64,000 nucleotides of DNA from JBHOQX01 sp042408595 (GCA_042408595.1 JBHOQX010000104.1:62001-126000), one strand, 5' to 3'; positions 53,928 through 62,844 are shown, counted from the stretch's first letter. Program-made: numbers and translations. Notes: generated from the sequence alone by a model not told the origin.

Positions 53928-54044
53928 ATGCGCACGAAATCGAAGGCGACCGCTGGCTCGTTGACACCAACCGCGCTGGAGGTGATGATCCGCCGTGTCG
54001 CACGCGAAGAACTGCTGCGCCTGGTCGCCTATGCTGCGCTGTAA
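53928..54044 (+). CDS. Possible 38-residue peptide
   Basis: A short frame (MRTKSKATAGSLTPTALEVM, then IRRVAREELLRLVAYAAL) between the hydrolase and the acyl-CoA dehydrogenase. The ending resembles the helix of small antitoxin-like proteins, but no clear ribosome-binding site precedes it. It could be the remnant of a longer gene. Existence is uncertain. Confidence 0.3.
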   Translation: MRTKSKATAGSLTPTALEVMIRRVAREELLRLVAYAAL

Positions 54045-54067
54045 CCACCTGCCTGCGAGATGGGCAT

Positions 54068-55807
54068 ATGATGCCTGAGCGTCGTGTCGATCTCCATGCT
54101 TGGCAGCAGGCCCGTCCGGCGAGCTTCTTCGAGGCCGACCGCAACCTCCAGCGCGTCCTGCGCATGCGCTACGACGAGGCGCGCTTCGCCGCGCACCGCG
54201 AGCGGCTCGCCGCCTTCGGCGCGGCCTGCGCCACGACGATCGACGCGGCGGCGCGGCTGAACGACCGGCCGCACAACCACCCGCGCCTCGACCGCTACAC
54301 CGACATCGGCGAGCGCACCGAGGGCATCGAGTTCCATCCGAGCTACCACGAGGCCGGCCGCGCCGCCTATGCCTCCGGCGTACTGGCGGTGATGGCCGAG
54401 CCGGGCAACGCCCTGCTGCAGAGCGCGCTCTTCTACCTGCTGTGCCACAACGGCGAGATGGGCCACGCCTGCCCGATCGCCTGCACCGCCGGGCTGATCC
54501 TGGCCTTGCAGCAGGCCGCCGCGCCGGAGTTGCGCGCCCGCTTCTTGCCGCCCCTGCTCGAGACCGACTACGACCGCCTCCAGCACGGCGCGCAGTTCCT
54601 CACCGAAGTCCAGGGCGGCTCGGATGTCGGAGCGAACGCCGTGCGGGCCGCGCCGGAGCCGGACGCGCCGGGCGTCTGGCGCATCCACGGCGAAAAGTGG
54701 TTCTGTTCGAACATCAACGCCCACCAGTTCCTCTTGACCGCCCGCCCCGATGGCGCGCCCCAGGGCACCCGCGGCCTCGGGCTGTTCCTTGTCCCGCGCA
54801 CCCTGGACGACGGCGGCGTCAACGCCTTCCGCGTCCGCCGCCTCAAGACCAAGATCGGCACCCGCACCATGGCCTCGGCCGAGGTCGACTTCGAGGGGGC
54901 GCTGGCGTACCAGGTCGGCCCTTTGGAGCACGGCTTCCGCACCGCCGTCGAGCTGGTGCTGAACACCTCGCGCTACTTGAACGCCGTGGCGTGCGCCGGG
55001 TTTGCCGCCCGTGCCCTGCTCGAAGCCTGCAGCTACGCCGACCATCGCCACGCCTTCGGCCAGCCGATCATCAGCTACCCGCTGGTGCAGGAGAACCTGG
55101 CGCTGCTCGCGGCGGAGACCTGGGCCGCCCTGTCGTCAAGCATGCGCCTGGCCGCCCTGCTCGACCGGATCGCAGCCGGCGTGGCGAGCGACGGCGAGCG
55201 CGCCACCGCCCGCCTGCTGGTCAACCTGAACAAGCTCGTCACCTCGGTCGCGGCGACCGAGTGCGTGCACCGGGCGATCGAAGTGCTCGGCGGCAACGGC
55301 GCGATCGAGGACTTCTCGGTGCTGCCGCGGCTCTACCGCGACGCGATCGTGCTCGAAAGCTGGGAAGGGACGCACAACGTCCTCAGCCTCCAGGCGCTGC
55401 GCGATATGGCGCACTACGGTCTGCACACCCCGTTTCTGGACGACGCGACCGCTGCACTGGAAGCGGTCGGGCAGCCGGGGCTGGCCAGCCTGCGCGACGA
55501 GGCGCTGGCCACCGTGCAGCGCGCCCGCGCCTTGGCCGCCCGCCTCCTGGCCGCAGACGGGCAGGCCGCACAGGGCCACGCCCGCCGCCTGGCGGAGACG
55601 CTGATGGCCACGGCGCACGTCGCTTACCTGCTCCAGGAGGCCGATTGGGAGCTGGCGCGCGGCGAGGAAACGCTCAAGCCGGACATCGCGCGGCTGTTCT
55701 TCGACCGCCACCTGCGCCCCGGCTACACACCGCTGGAGGACGGAACGTACCTGGGGCGCGTGGCGCGAGTGGCCTACGGCCTGGCAAGGTGGAAGGGGAC
55801 AAGGTGA
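54068..55807 (+). CDS. Acyl-CoA dehydrogenase family protein, AidB-like
   Basis: A 579-residue flavoprotein. It has the acyl-CoA dehydrogenase pattern: QFLTEVQGGSDVGANAV (FAD loop), HGEKWFCSNINAHQFL, KTKIGTRTMASAEVDFEGAL, and the catalytic-glutamate region LPRLYRDAIVLESWEGTHNV. The RNAIVLESWEGTHN-type ending and the long C-terminal helical region resemble the AidB/long ACAD subgroup. Substrate and electron acceptor are unknown. The start at 54068 (or 54071) follows GAGATGGG; the frame is open further upstream but is not coding-like. Confidence 0.88.
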   Translation: MMPERRVDLHAWQQARPASFFEADRNLQRVLRMRYDEARFAAHRERLAAFGAACATTIDAAARLNDRPHNHPRLDRYTDIGERTEGIEFHPSYHEAGRAAYASGVLAVMAEPGNALLQSALFYLLCHNGEMGHACPIACTAGLILALQQAAAPELRARFLPPLLETDYDRLQHGAQFLTEVQGGSDVGANAVRAAPEPDAPGVWRIHGEKWFCSNINAHQFLLTARPDGAPQGTRGLGLFLVPRTLDDGGVNAFRVRRLKTKIGTRTMASAEVDFEGALAYQVGPLEHGFRTAVELVLNTSRYLNAVACAGFAARALLEACSYADHRHAFGQPIISYPLVQENLALLAAETWAALSSSMRLAALLDRIAAGVASDGERATARLLVNLNKLVTSVAATECVHRAIEVLGGNGAIEDFSVLPRLYRDAIVLESWEGTHNVLSLQALRDMAHYGLHTPFLDDATAALEAVGQPGLASLRDEALATVQRARALAARLLAADGQAAQGHARRLAETLMATAHVAYLLQEADWELARGEETLKPDIARLFFDRHLRPGYTPLEDGTYLGRVARVAYGLARWKGTR

Positions 55808-55888
55808 CGCTGGCGCCGCTGCACCGTTCGATATTCCCTGGTTCCTTTGGCCGCCTGTCGTGGTTGCTGGTTCTGGGTGCTTGGTTCG

Positions 55889-56503
55889 ATGCTCCCATCC
55901 GCCACCGAAGCTGAGATCGCCGAACTGGCCGCGGCCTACGGCCCGCCGCGCCGGGTCGTCGCGCCGCTGCTGCGCTGGCAGTTCGAGCCGCTCACGATGC
56001 GCGACCGCTACGGCGAAGTATGCATGGTCATCCGCCGACCCTCCGGGCGGCTGCTGACCGCGCGCAAGGATTTTTACCCGCCCGACGCCTTCCGGCTGCT
56101 GACCGGCGGGGTCCATCACGGCGAGCGCATTCGGGATGCGCTCCTGCGGGAGGCGGCTGAAGAGACGGGGTTGCAGGTGGCCGTGCGCCGGTTCCTGGCC
56201 GTGATCGAGTATCCAGGCGCATCGCCGGGGGGCGAGCGTGCGTTCGCGACCTTCGCGTTCCTGCTGGACGAGACGGGTGGCACGCTGGCCTCCAACGATC
56301 CAGCCGAGCGTGTGGCGGCCTTCCGCGAGGCGACGGTGAGCGAGCTTCCGGCGCTGGCTGCTGCGCTGGAGCGCGCCCCGGACGTGTACGACGCCGAGAT
56401 CGACGGCTCATGGCGCGATTGGGGCACGTATCGCGCGGTGGTGCATCGGGTGGTGTACGCGACGATGGTGAACGATGACCGACGACCGACCAGCGACGAC
56501 TGA
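55889..56503 (+). CDS. Nudix hydrolase
   Basis: A 204-residue protein with a complete Nudix box: GGVHHGERIRDALLREAAEE then TGL, matching GX5EX7REUXEEXGU. It hydrolyses a nucleoside diphosphate linked to another moiety. The N-terminal helix and FEPLTMRDRYGEVCMVIRR strand precede the box. The substrate is not predictable. Its end overlaps the next gene by 29 bases. Confidence 0.9.
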   Translation: MLPSATEAEIAELAAAYGPPRRVVAPLLRWQFEPLTMRDRYGEVCMVIRRPSGRLLTARKDFYPPDAFRLLTGGVHHGERIRDALLREAAEETGLQVAVRRFLAVIEYPGASPGGERAFATFAFLLDETGGTLASNDPAERVAAFREATVSELPALAAALERAPDVYDAEIDGSWRDWGTYRAVVHRVVYATMVNDDRRPTSDD

Positions 56504-56879
56504 CCACCGACGACGGCCCGCCGACGCGCCGTCGTCGTTCGTGGGGCGCGGGTCGTCGCTCGGCGCCTGGCTGCGCCGCGTCGCGCTGAGCCTGGTGTTC
56601 GCCTGCCTCTGCGGCCTGCTGGCCTACCTGGTGGCGCGGGCCGTGGGTGGCGCGGCATTGCTGGTGCAGCAGCAGGCGCTGATCGGGCAGCTTGGCGCGG
56701 CGCTGCGCGGCGGGATCGAGGCGCTGGCGGGGAGCGACATCCGCGCGGTGCGCCTGGAGTTGCAGCGGCTCGATGCAGCGTATCAGCGCTTCGCGCTGCT
56801 CTGCGGCTTCGCCGCGGCGGCGGCGGGCGGCGCGCTCGGCTACCTCTGGCTGGAGCGGCGGGCCGGGCGTCGGGCGTAG
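56475..56879 (+). CDS. Small membrane protein
   Basis: A 134-residue protein with two predicted membrane helices (VALSLVFACLCGLLAYLVAR and FALLCGFAAAAAGGALGYLW) and a hydrophilic central stretch. It has no recognised domain. It overlaps the Nudix gene by 29 bases in another frame. Confidence 0.6.
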   Translation: MTDDRPATTDHRRRPADAPSSFVGRGSSLGAWLRRVALSLVFACLCGLLAYLVARAVGGAALLVQQQALIGQLGAALRGGIEALAGSDIRAVRLELQRLDAAYQRFALLCGFAAAAAGGALGYLWLERRAGRRA

Positions 56880-56934
56880 CTTGTCGTCCGTAGAACGCGC
56901 CTGCTGCGCGCCGCCGTGTTGAAAGGTGTATGCG

Positions 56935-57906
56935 ATGGATCGAGCCGCTCCGCTCTTCGGGCGTGTGGTGGACGCGCTGAGCTATGACCGGGACGCTGGC
57001 GTGGCGCGGCTGCTCGACCAGCGGGAATGGCCGGTGCGTCGGGCGCCGCTGGTCTGCCCGGATGCGGACGCCGTGGCTGCCGCGCTGGCCGGGGTACGCG
57101 GCGCGCCGGCGGCGTTGCTGGCGGTCTACGGGCTGGCGCTGGCGGCGCGCGCCTGGCGCGGCCGCCCGACCGACGCGGCCCGGTCAGCGCTGATCCAGGC
57201 GGCGGAGCGGCTGCGGCAGGCCCGCCCGGACAACCCGCGCCTGCCGGGGCTGCTCGCCGGGGCGCTGGCCCGCGCCGACGCCGCGCTGCTCGCCGGTGAG
57301 GACGCCGAGGCGGCGCTGCTGGCCTTCGCCGGCGACGAGATGCGCCGGATCGACCGCGAGGCGGAGCGTTGCGGGCGGCGCGCCGCCGGGCTGCTCGACG
57401 CGGGCGACACCCTGCTGCTCGACGGCTTCCCTGGCGGAGCGGCGTCCTTCCTGCTGGCCAGCGCGCCCAAACTGCGCCTGCTGGTCGCCGCCGAAGGCAC
57501 CGGCGACGCCGTGCACGAGGCGGTGCCGGCAGACCAAGGCGACGGGAGCCGCGTCGGCGCTCCGGCTCCGCACGCGCCTGGGCGCTGGTTCGCGCAGGCC
57601 TCCGATGCGCTCGCGGCCGGGGAGGCGACGGTCTACATCGCCACCGCCCGGCGCGTCGCGCTGGACGGCGCGGTCGCGGTGGAGCTGGGCGTGGCGCGGC
57701 GGGCGCGCCTGGCCGCCGGCCACGGCGTGCCGTGCTACCTGCTCGCGCCGGGCGGCCCCGAGCCTGGCGCGCCGGATGTCGTCGCCCTGGCCGGCGAGCC
57801 GGCAGTGCTCCCGCCGGCGGCGATCAGCGCGATCGTCACCAGCCGCGGCATCTACCGCCCGGCGATGATCGCCCGCCACCTGGACGACGGCGATGCGCCG
57901 CGATGA
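56935..57906 (+). CDS. eIF2B/MtnA-superfamily-like protein
   Basis: A 323-residue protein. The middle (ARADAALLAGEDAEAALLAF, then GRRAAGLLDAGDTLLLDGF) and the end (SAIVTSRGIYRPAMIARHL) follow the pattern of the eIF2B/5-methylthioribose-1-phosphate isomerase superfamily. The residues that open the MtnA catalytic site are not clearly present, so a different sugar-phosphate or regulatory role is possible. The start at 56935 follows GAAAGG. It is convergent with the fusion gene at 57929. Confidence 0.65.
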   Translation: MDRAAPLFGRVVDALSYDRDAGVARLLDQREWPVRRAPLVCPDADAVAAALAGVRGAPAALLAVYGLALAARAWRGRPTDAARSALIQAAERLRQARPDNPRLPGLLAGALARADAALLAGEDAEAALLAFAGDEMRRIDREAERCGRRAAGLLDAGDTLLLDGFPGGAASFLLASAPKLRLLVAAEGTGDAVHEAVPADQGDGSRVGAPAPHAPGRWFAQASDALAAGEATVYIATARRVALDGAVAVELGVARRARLAAGHGVPCYLLAPGGPEPGAPDVVALAGEPAVLPPAAISAIVTSRGIYRPAMIARHLDDGDAPR

Positions 57907-57928
57907 GCATCTGCGCCGAGGTCTACGA

Positions 57929-59059
57929 TCATGCACGTCGCGCTCGTAGCTCCGTCGAGGACAGGTCGATCCGGAACGCCGACTCCGGCAGCTCCAGGAA
58001 CAGCCCCGCGAACGCCGGCGGCACGGCGATGTCGCGCAGCGTGCGGAACACGCCGCCGGCCAGGCGGCCCGCGACAAGGAAGCGGCACCCCTGCGCCGCG
58101 ATCTGGGCCAGCGCCGCGTCGCGCTCCGCCGCGCCGCCGTAGTACCTCGGATCGACGAGTCGCGCCGCCGTGTCGTAGCCCACGACGAAGACGCAGCCGG
58201 GGTAGAGCGAGGCCTTCTCGACGAACAGCGGCGCGCGGCTCAGCGCGACCGGGAAGCGCCCGCGGAACTGCGCCAGCCGCCGGTCGACCTCGGCGTAGCC
58301 CAGCGGCGGCTTGTCGGCGTTGACCACCGCCAGCTCGAAGGTGACGGGCGTGCCCAGCCTTCGCTCCGCCGCCAGCGCCAGGTATTCGTGCCCGGCGTGC
58401 AGTGGATTGAACGAGCCGGAGAGGATCGCGCCGGCGACCGGCTCGACGCCGGCCCGCCCATCCGCCCGGACGACGACCAGCGACAGGTTGCCGTCCAGCA
58501 GGTCGGCGATCGGGTCGCGGGCTGGGGTGTGCCCGGTTGTCACCTGCTCGCCGGGGAGCAGCGGGAGCGCCGGAGCCTCCAGCCCACAGGCCGCCGCCAG
58601 CACGCCGAGCAGCAGCCGGCTTACGACCTCCTCCTCGCCCTCGCGCGTCCGCTCGCCTTTGCGTAGCTCAAGGCCGGCGGTCGTCACCCCGCCCCGCTCA
58701 CACGCCGCGATCCAGCAGCGGTTCGCGCCGCGCCGCTCGCGGTCGGTCGTGATCGCCGCGGTGCAGGCCAGGCCCAGACAGCCGGCGGCCCCGTCCGACA
58801 GGCGCATGGCCCGGCGGTAGGCGGCCTCGGCCATGGCGTGGGCGGTCTCCGGGGCGACGGCCGAGGCCGGCGGCGCGCCGAGCAGCCCGGCGAGCGACGC
58901 GGCGCTGTAGCGGTCGGTCGCCTCCAGGATGGTGCGTGACGAGCCAGCGACGCTGTGGAGCCAGAAGAGCGCCTGGCTGCCCGCACCGGCGTACTCCAGC
59001 ACCAGCTTGTGGCCGGAGTGGTGGATGCGGTCGATCAGGTCGGAGAGCACCGGTTCCAT
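57929..59059 (-). CDS. CinA-like (PncC) and HIGH-motif nucleotidyltransferase fusion
   Basis: A 376-residue two-domain protein. Residues 1-165 resemble the CinA C-terminal/PncC nicotinamide-nucleotide amidase domain: SQALFWLHSVAGSSRTILEA, AHAMAEAAYRRAM, GLACTAAITTDRERRG. The second domain is a nucleotidyltransferase of the NadD/CoaD type with the HIGH-like motif GAILSGSFNPLHAGHEYLAL; a typical second signature appears as the variant ESAFRIDLSSTELRAR. The pairing would convert NMN to NaMN and then to NaAD, but substrates are inferred. The ATG at 59059 lacks a clear ribosome-binding site; a GTG at 59077 is an alternative. Confidence 0.78.
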   Translation of the reverse strand: MEPVLSDLIDRIHHSGHKLVLEYAGAGSQALFWLHSVAGSSRTILEATDRYSAASLAGLLGAPPASAVAPETAHAMAEAAYRRAMRLSDGAAGCLGLACTAAITTDRERRGANRCWIAACERGGVTTAGLELRKGERTREGEEEVVSRLLLGVLAAACGLEAPALPLLPGEQVTTGHTPARDPIADLLDGNLSLVVVRADGRAGVEPVAGAILSGSFNPLHAGHEYLALAAERRLGTPVTFELAVVNADKPPLGYAEVDRRLAQFRGRFPVALSRAPLFVEKASLYPGCVFVVGYDTAARLVDPRYYGGAAERDAALAQIAAQGCRFLVAGRLAGGVFRTLRDIAVPPAFAGLFLELPESAFRIDLSSTELRARRA

Positions 59060-59087
59060 AGCGGCGTATGGTACCACAGACGCGAAA

Positions 59088-59212
59088 GGCGGGCCACGCA
59101 GCCCGCCCGTCCAGCATCAGTTTTGTGCAACGCAGCGGCGCGGAGGACGCCGGGGATGTCGGTTCGTTCCTCGTTCCGCGGGCCCTCTGCGCCGCTGCGG
59201 TTGTGCCAATCG
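59088..59212. repeat. Hairpins between the fusion gene and the response regulator
   Basis: GGCGGGC and GCCCGCC (59088-59107) form a short hairpin. A larger imperfect inverted repeat follows: GCAACGCAGCGGCGCGGAGG (59127-59146) against 59187-59208. They lie between two leftward genes and may end the upstream transcript or belong to a dispersed palindrome family. Confidence 0.45.
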
Positions 59213-59215
59213 CGC

Positions 59216-59896
59216 CTACCCCTCGAATTTGTAACCGAGGTTGCGCACCGTGATCACATGCTTCGGCTTCTCGACATCGTCCTCGATCTTGGCGCGCAGC
59301 CGGCGGACATATACCGCGACCAGGTTCGACTCGCCTTCGTAGTCGTAGCCCCAGACCTTGCTCAGGATCTGGCTGCTGTTCAGCACGCGGCCGGCGTTCT
59401 TCATCAGATAGTACAGCAGGCGGAACTCCAGCGGCGTCAGCGAAACCGTCCGTCCATCCTTGAACAGCACCTTGTGCTCCACCGGGTCGAGCGTCAGGTC
59501 GCCCTGGCTGATGCGCGACGAGGTATTGAGCATATCGTTGTTGCCGCGCCGCAGCACGACCTCGATCCGCGCCAGCAACTCCGCCGGTTCGAACGGCTTC
59601 ACCAGGTAGTCGTCCGCGCCGATCCGCAGGCCGTGGACGCGATCCTCGAGCTGGGAGCGGGCCGAAAGAAAGATGATCGGGATATCCGAGGTCCGGCGGA
59701 TCTGCTGGCAAATATCGAAGCCGCTGGTCTTTGGCATGGAGACGTCGAGCAGGATAAGGTCGGGGTGGTGCTGCTCGATCAGCGGCATGATGCTTGCGCC
59801 GTCATAGGCTTTCAGCACACGATAGCCGGCATCTTCCAGCAGGAACGAGGTCAACTTGACGTTGTGCAGATCGTCGTCGGCCACGAGAATGTTCAT
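59216..59896 (-). CDS. OmpR-family response regulator
   Basis: A 226-residue regulator. The receiver has Asp51 (LILLDVSMPKTSGF), the acidic pair (VADDD), the switch (IFLSARSQLED) and the conserved lysine (YLVKPFEPAE). The winged helix contains SLTPLEFRLLYYLMKNAGRV and VAVYVRRLRAKIED. AAGGAG precedes the start. No kinase gene is adjacent, so it is an orphan regulator. Confidence 0.93.
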   Translation of the reverse strand: MNILVADDDLHNVKLTSFLLEDAGYRVLKAYDGASIMPLIEQHHPDLILLDVSMPKTSGFDICQQIRRTSDIPIIFLSARSQLEDRVHGLRIGADDYLVKPFEPAELLARIEVVLRRGNNDMLNTSSRISQGDLTLDPVEHKVLFKDGRTVSLTPLEFRLLYYLMKNAGRVLNSSQILSKVWGYDYEGESNLVAVYVRRLRAKIEDDVEKPKHVITVRNLGYKFEG

Positions 59897-60097
59897 GGGG
59901 AGGCTCTCCTTGTCGGTCCCGGCGGCGGTCTGCGGGTATGCCGGGGAGGTGTCTGGGCCAGGACAGCTTGATACAGCCTGTAGCGTCTGCCTATGAATAC
60001 TAACTTGCCATCCGCCTGGAAAGTTACGGGCGGCGGGCAGATTCGCCGCGCCACACCCATCATAGCATTGGCGGATTACCAGCGCGGCGCCATGCTG

Positions 60098-61882
60098 TTA
60101 CGTCTCCAGCCGCATCGGGCCGGCTACCGTCCGCGCGTAGTCGTCGTAGCCACCGGCGACGAGCCGCATGCCGCCATCGCGCACCTCGATCACGCGCCCG
60201 GCGAACGCCCGCAGGAAGGCCCGGTCATGCGCGACCGCGATGACCGTGCCCGCGAAGGCGTCGAGCGCCTGCGCGAAGTGCTCGCGCCCCTCGATGTCGA
60301 GGTGGTTGAGCGGCTCGTCGAGCAACAACAGGTTGCATCCCTCCAGCACCAGCAGCGCAAGCTGAAGCCGGGCCCGCTCGCCGGGCGAGCACGTCCCGAC
60401 CAGCCGGAAGACACTGTCGTCGCCGAACAGGAAGAAGTGCAAGAAATTGCGCGCCTCGGTCTCGCTCATCGCGCGCACGCGCCGCGCGGTGTCGAGCACC
60501 GTCCGCTGGGGATCGAGCGTCTCCTGTTCCTGGGCGAGCACGCCGGCCCGCAGGTTTGCGCCGAGCCGGACCTGCCCCGCCGTGGGGCGAAGCTGGCCGG
60601 CGAGCAGACGCAGCAGCGTCGTCTTGCCCGTGCCGTTCGGCCCGACGATCGCCACGCGCTCGCCATAGCCGACTTCGAAGGAGATGGCGCGCAGAAGCGG
60701 CGCAGGCTGGTCAGCGCCGAGCCCTGGCCCGCGCACCGGCCTGCCCCCCGCGAGGAACGAAGGCGGCGAAGGGCCAATATCGGGCACGCCGTGCTGCTGG
60801 CCGGTGACCGGGTAGCTGAAGCTGACCTCCTCGACGCGCAGCACGGCCCGCCCGCCCGGCGGCGGTTCGCCGAAGTCGAGCTTGAGGCCCCAGCGCTGGC
60901 GTGGTTGATCCACCCGTTCATCGGATTCGACGTAGCGCTCCAGCTTGCGCTCGCGTGCCTTCGCCTTTTTCGCGACCTTCTTGGCATAGCGCCGGACGGT
61001 TGGCTGCCGTGGCGTGGTCGAGCGTTCGACGCTAAGCGCCTGTCCTTTCAGCCGGGCGATGTCGGCCTCCACCTGGGCGATGTACTCCTGCTGCTGCTTC
61101 CACGCTTCGGCGTGCAGCGCGCGCTCGTGGGCGCGGGCCGCGGCGAAGTCGCTGTAGTTGCCAGGGTAGCTTTGGACGATGCGCGTCTCCAGGTCGAGGT
61201 ACAGGATGCGTGTCACCGTGCGGTCGAGGAACGCCCGGTCGTGTGAGACGGCCAGCACCGCGCCGGGGTACGCCCGCACGAAGTCTTCGAGCCATTCCAG
61301 TGCCGCTACGTCCAGGTGATTCGTCGGCTCGTCCAGCAGCAGCAGGTGCGGCTCGCCGAGGAGCAGCGCCGCCAGGCCGAGGCGGGTCTTCTGACCGCCG
61401 CTCAGCGTGGCGACTGGCGTCGCCGGGTCGAGTCCGCCGAGCCCGAGCCCCTGCAACACCGCCGCAGCGCGGTGCTCGCGCCCGTAGCCGCCGAGCGCCT
61501 CGAAGCGGGCGAAGGCGGCATCGTAGGCGGCCATCGCCGCATCGACGTCGCCACCGGCCGCAAGCGCCTCCGCGGCCTGCTGCAGCGCGCGCTCCGCCGT
61601 GGTAAACTCGGCCTGGGCCCGGGCCAGCGCCTCGCCGACGGTCGCGTCCGCCAGGCCGGCGAAGGTCTGTGGCAGGTAGCCGGGCGGCGCCCCGGGCGGC
61701 GTGAGCGTCACGCTGCCGGCATCCGGGCGCTCGTCGCCGGTGATGCAGCGCAGCAGGGTCGTCTTGCCGGCCCCGTTCGGGCCGATCAGGCCGACGTGCT
61801 CGCCGTCGTTGATGATGAAGGAAACGCCGGCGAGGATCGTCGCCGGGCCGTAGCTTTTGTGGAGCTGATGAACCTGGAGCAT
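60098..61882 (-). CDS. ABC-F family ATPase
   Basis: A 594-residue protein with two ATPase domains and no membrane segments, as in ABC-F translation factors. The first has the Walker A loop GLIGPNGAGKTTLLR and the signature LSGGQKTRLGL. The linker is basic and helical (TVRRYAKKVAKKAKARERKL). The second has VGPNGTGKTTLLRLL and a variant signature (CSPGERARLQLALL). ABC-F proteins either protect ribosomes from antibiotics or resolve stalling. A leader ORF with a sequestered ribosome-binding site lies directly upstream, favouring an inducible, antibiotic-related role. Confidence 0.92.
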   Translation of the reverse strand: MLQVHQLHKSYGPATILAGVSFIINDGEHVGLIGPNGAGKTTLLRCITGDERPDAGSVTLTPPGAPPGYLPQTFAGLADATVGEALARAQAEFTTAERALQQAAEALAAGGDVDAAMAAYDAAFARFEALGGYGREHRAAAVLQGLGLGGLDPATPVATLSGGQKTRLGLAALLLGEPHLLLLDEPTNHLDVAALEWLEDFVRAYPGAVLAVSHDRAFLDRTVTRILYLDLETRIVQSYPGNYSDFAAARAHERALHAEAWKQQQEYIAQVEADIARLKGQALSVERSTTPRQPTVRRYAKKVAKKAKARERKLERYVESDERVDQPRQRWGLKLDFGEPPPGGRAVLRVEEVSFSYPVTGQQHGVPDIGPSPPSFLAGGRPVRGPGLGADQPAPLLRAISFEVGYGERVAIVGPNGTGKTTLLRLLAGQLRPTAGQVRLGANLRAGVLAQEQETLDPQRTVLDTARRVRAMSETEARNFLHFFLFGDDSVFRLVGTCSPGERARLQLALLVLEGCNLLLLDEPLNHLDIEGREHFAQALDAFAGTVIAVAHDRAFLRAFAGRVIEVRDGGMRLVAGGYDDYARTVAGPMRLET

Positions 61883-61885
61883 GGT

Positions 61886-61943
61886 GCCTCCCTCAGAGAC
61901 ACCGGCGTGTCTCTGGCTAGTGCGCGGAAACGTTGAGGGAGGC
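61886..61943 (-). promoter_or_regulatory. Translational attenuator upstream of the ABC-F gene
   Basis: On the mRNA strand the ABC-F Shine-Dalgarno region TGAGGGAGGC (61895-61886) is perfectly complementary over ten bases to GCCTCCCTCA (61943-61934), which lies inside the leader ORF. Between them is a second hairpin, CAGAGACAC paired with GTGTCTCTG (61915-61907 with 61902-61894). A ribosome stalled in the leader would cover the complementary segment and free the ABC-F start. Confidence 0.75.
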
Positions 61944-61952
61944 GCTCAGCAT
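61917..61952 (-). CDS. 11-residue leader peptide of the ABC-F gene
   Basis: Reading leftward: ATG CTG AGC GCC TCC CTC AAC, then GTT TCC GCG CAC TAG, giving MLSASLNVSAH. GGAG stands upstream at normal spacing. The stop codon is 34 bases before the ABC-F start codon. Codons 4-7 contain the anti-Shine-Dalgarno sequence. Confidence 0.7.
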   Translation of the reverse strand: MLSASLNVSAH

Positions 61953-62172
61953 GGTTCGCTCCTTGCTCTGAGGAAGGCCAGCCGGCCGCAACAATCGTGT
62001 CGGGGTCCGGCGTCGTACAGTATACGACGAATGCGGGCGATGGGATCGGACGGAGGACTGAGGACAGGGGATGGAGGCAGGCCATACGTCAGTCGAACGC
62101 CTGCGCCAGAGGCCCAGCCTGCCTTCGTCCTTCCTGCTTCACCTTTCGTCTATCTAGCGAGGTAGCACCGCG

Positions 62173-62748
62173 ATGAACATCATTCCAGCGCTGCTCTCGG
62201 CGCTCGGCCTGTCGACAGCCGCCGGGCTGAACGCCTATATCCCGCTGCTGGTTATCGGGTTGCTGGCGCGCTACACCAACCTGATCGAGCTGACCGGGCC
62301 GTACGCGGTGCTGAGCAACCCGCTCTTTCTGCTGGCCGTCGCGGTGCTCTGTCTGCTCGACCTGATCGGTGACAAGATTCCGACGGTGGACCATGTGCTG
62401 CACCTGGCCGGCCTGGTGATCGCCCCGGTGGCAGGCGCGATCGTCGCGCTGGCGGCCACCAACGCCTTCGGCGGCGTCGATCCGGTGTTCGCCGCGATCT
62501 GCGGGCTGCTGGCTGCGGGCGGGGGGCAGGCGGTGCGCACCGCGGCGCGCCCGGTCTCCACGGCGACGACCGCCGGCCTCGCCAACCCGGTGATCAGTTT
62601 CATCGAGGACGGTATCTCGCTGGTGCTCTCGCTCTTGGCGGTCATTGTGCCGGTGATCGCCGGGCTGGCGGTGCTCGCCTTCGTCGCCGTAGTGGTGTAC
62701 GCCGTGTGGCGCTGGCGGCGCAGGGCGCGCGCGCCGGTGAGCCGCTAA
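62173..62748 (+). CDS. DUF4126 family membrane protein
   Basis: A 191-residue protein with about five predicted membrane helices: LLSALGLSTAAGLNAYIPLL, NPLFLLAVAVLCLLDLIGDK, and three more near VIAPVAGAIVALAAT, ISLVLSLLAVIVPVIAGLAV and the end. The GLNAYIP and DKIPTVDHV motifs mark DUF4126. The function is unknown. GAGG precedes the start. It is divergent from the ABC-F leader, with about 220 bases between. Confidence 0.85.
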   Translation: MNIIPALLSALGLSTAAGLNAYIPLLVIGLLARYTNLIELTGPYAVLSNPLFLLAVAVLCLLDLIGDKIPTVDHVLHLAGLVIAPVAGAIVALAATNAFGGVDPVFAAICGLLAAGGGQAVRTAARPVSTATTAGLANPVISFIEDGISLVLSLLAVIVPVIAGLAVLAFVAVVVYAVWRWRRRARAPVSR

Positions 62749-62776
62749 AGCGCGCTGGGCGGGTGCTCCGATGATC

Positions 62777-62812
62777 TCGCAGGCAGCCCCAGCTGTACCG
62801 GGCTGCCTGCGA
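62777..62812. terminator. 13-bp perfect hairpin after the DUF4126 gene
   Basis: TCGCAGGCAGCCC (62777-62789) pairs with 62800-62812 over a ten-base loop, 29 bases after the stop. No T-run follows. It could terminate the DUF4126 transcript. Confidence 0.5.
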
Positions 62813-62844
62813 ACCCGTCCGGATAGGGCGTACACCGTAGGGAG

